The notes beneath the pieces were generated by a model that was not told the origin of the DNA, searched no databases, and saw only the letters and a list, made by a program, of their open reading frames with translations. A program made the position numbers and the translations under genes. A DNA stretch of 12,429 nt from Actinomycetes bacterium (GTDB lineage: Bacteria; Actinomycetota; Acidimicrobiia; Acidimicrobiales; Palsa-688), in NCBI GenBank assembly GCA_021819345.1, contig JAKARG010000041.1, positions 1 through 12,429 of the forward strand, read 5' to 3'. Below are positions 12,337 through 12,429 of this stretch, piece after piece (position 1 is the stretch's first letter; the number at the start of each line of letters is the position of its first letter).

Positions 12337-12383
12337 CTGCTCCTCCTCGGAGATCTGTCTGGTGGTGGACTGCTGAGGAGCAG
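12337..12383. promoter_or_regulatory. 9-bp inverted repeat in the hsp20 upstream region, overlapping its Shine-Dalgarno
   Basis: CTGCTCCTC (12337-12345) and GAGGAGCAG (12375-12383) are perfect inverted arms 29 nt apart. On the hsp20 strand the proximal arm contains the ribosome-binding site. The distal arm overlaps the candidate -10 and start site, so it could be an anti-Shine-Dalgarno strand or a DNA operator. Confidence 0.55.
12340..12348 (-). promoter_or_regulatory. Strong Shine-Dalgarno of hsp20
   Basis: GAGGAGGAG on the minus strand, 8 nt before ATG 12331. It fixes the start and is partly contained in one arm of an inverted repeat. Confidence 0.75.
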
Positions 12384-12387
12384 TGTA
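12382..12387 (-). promoter_or_regulatory. -10 box (TACACT) for hsp20
   Basis: TACACT on the minus strand, with a possible weak -35 TTAGAC 19 nt upstream. Initiation near 12374 gives a leader of about 43 nt. A CTTAGAC-N7-ACTCAGC stretch next to it only loosely resembles the HAIR element bound by HspR. Confidence 0.45.
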
Positions 12388-12429
12388 GCAAAGCTGAGTG
12401 GACTCCGTCTAAGTTTCTTGTTCGGAGCG

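Noticed and set aside
12388..12412. HspR-binding HAIR element upstream of hsp20
   Set aside because: CTTAGAC-N7-ACTCAGC matches the CTTGAGT-N7-ACTCAAG consensus at only about 3/7 and 5/7 positions.

Overview
The window is a very GC-rich (roughly 70% or more) stretch of chromosome with metabolic housekeeping genes and almost no A/T in third codon positions. An NdgR-type IclR regulator facing leuCD, a C-terminal actinobacterial 'sunset'-like domain, a mycobacterial-type SerC and apparently leaderless promoters all point to an actinobacterium. An Acidimicrobiia-like lineage is my guess, but the sequence alone does not prove it. There are no tRNA, rRNA, CRISPR or IS elements.

Layout. 1-1109 (+): end of a membrane permease and its ABC ATPase, together an ABC-2-type exporter. 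1247-2434 (-) serC and 2569-3762 (+) aspC are divergent PLP aminotransferase genes. 3763-3999 is a convergent gap with a 41-bp tandem repeat. 4000-5001 (-) is a renalase-like FAD amine oxidoreductase. 5154-5621 (-) is a small membrane-anchored protein with a sunset-like domain. 5742-6335 (-) leuD and 6639-8039 (-) leuC form isopropylmalate isomerase but are separated by an unusual 303-bp gap. 8076-8840 (+) is an NdgR/LtbR-like regulator only 36 bp from leuC. 8849-9709 (-) is an alpha/beta hydrolase. 9923-10774 (-) is a UbiA-family prenyltransferase. 10791-11951 (+) is a UbiG-like methyltransferase. 11783-12331 (-) is a small heat-shock protein (Hsp20).

How genes work together. The regulator most likely controls leuCD, as its relatives NdgR (Streptomyces) and LtbR (Corynebacterium) do. 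The UbiA/UbiG-like divergent pair suggests synthesis of a prenylated, O-methylated aromatic. The ABC genes form one export unit. SerC and AspC feed serine and aspartate metabolism.

Two themes run through the window. First, at least five genes have a TAnnnT box 6-8 nt before the start codon and no usable Shine-Dalgarno, which indicates leaderless mRNAs; serC, leuD, leuC and hsp20 instead have clear Shine-Dalgarno sequences. Second, short GC-rich tandem repeats sit at or just beyond the 3' ends of most genes. Their periods are multiples of 3 inside proteins (15, 15, 24, 24) and not multiples of 3 in non-coding DNA (16, 20, 35, 41). At leuD and ubiA the repeat unit contains the gene's own stop codon. 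The methyltransferase breaks the rule: its frame runs through a 16-bp repeat and a strong terminator hairpin into the antisense of hsp20.
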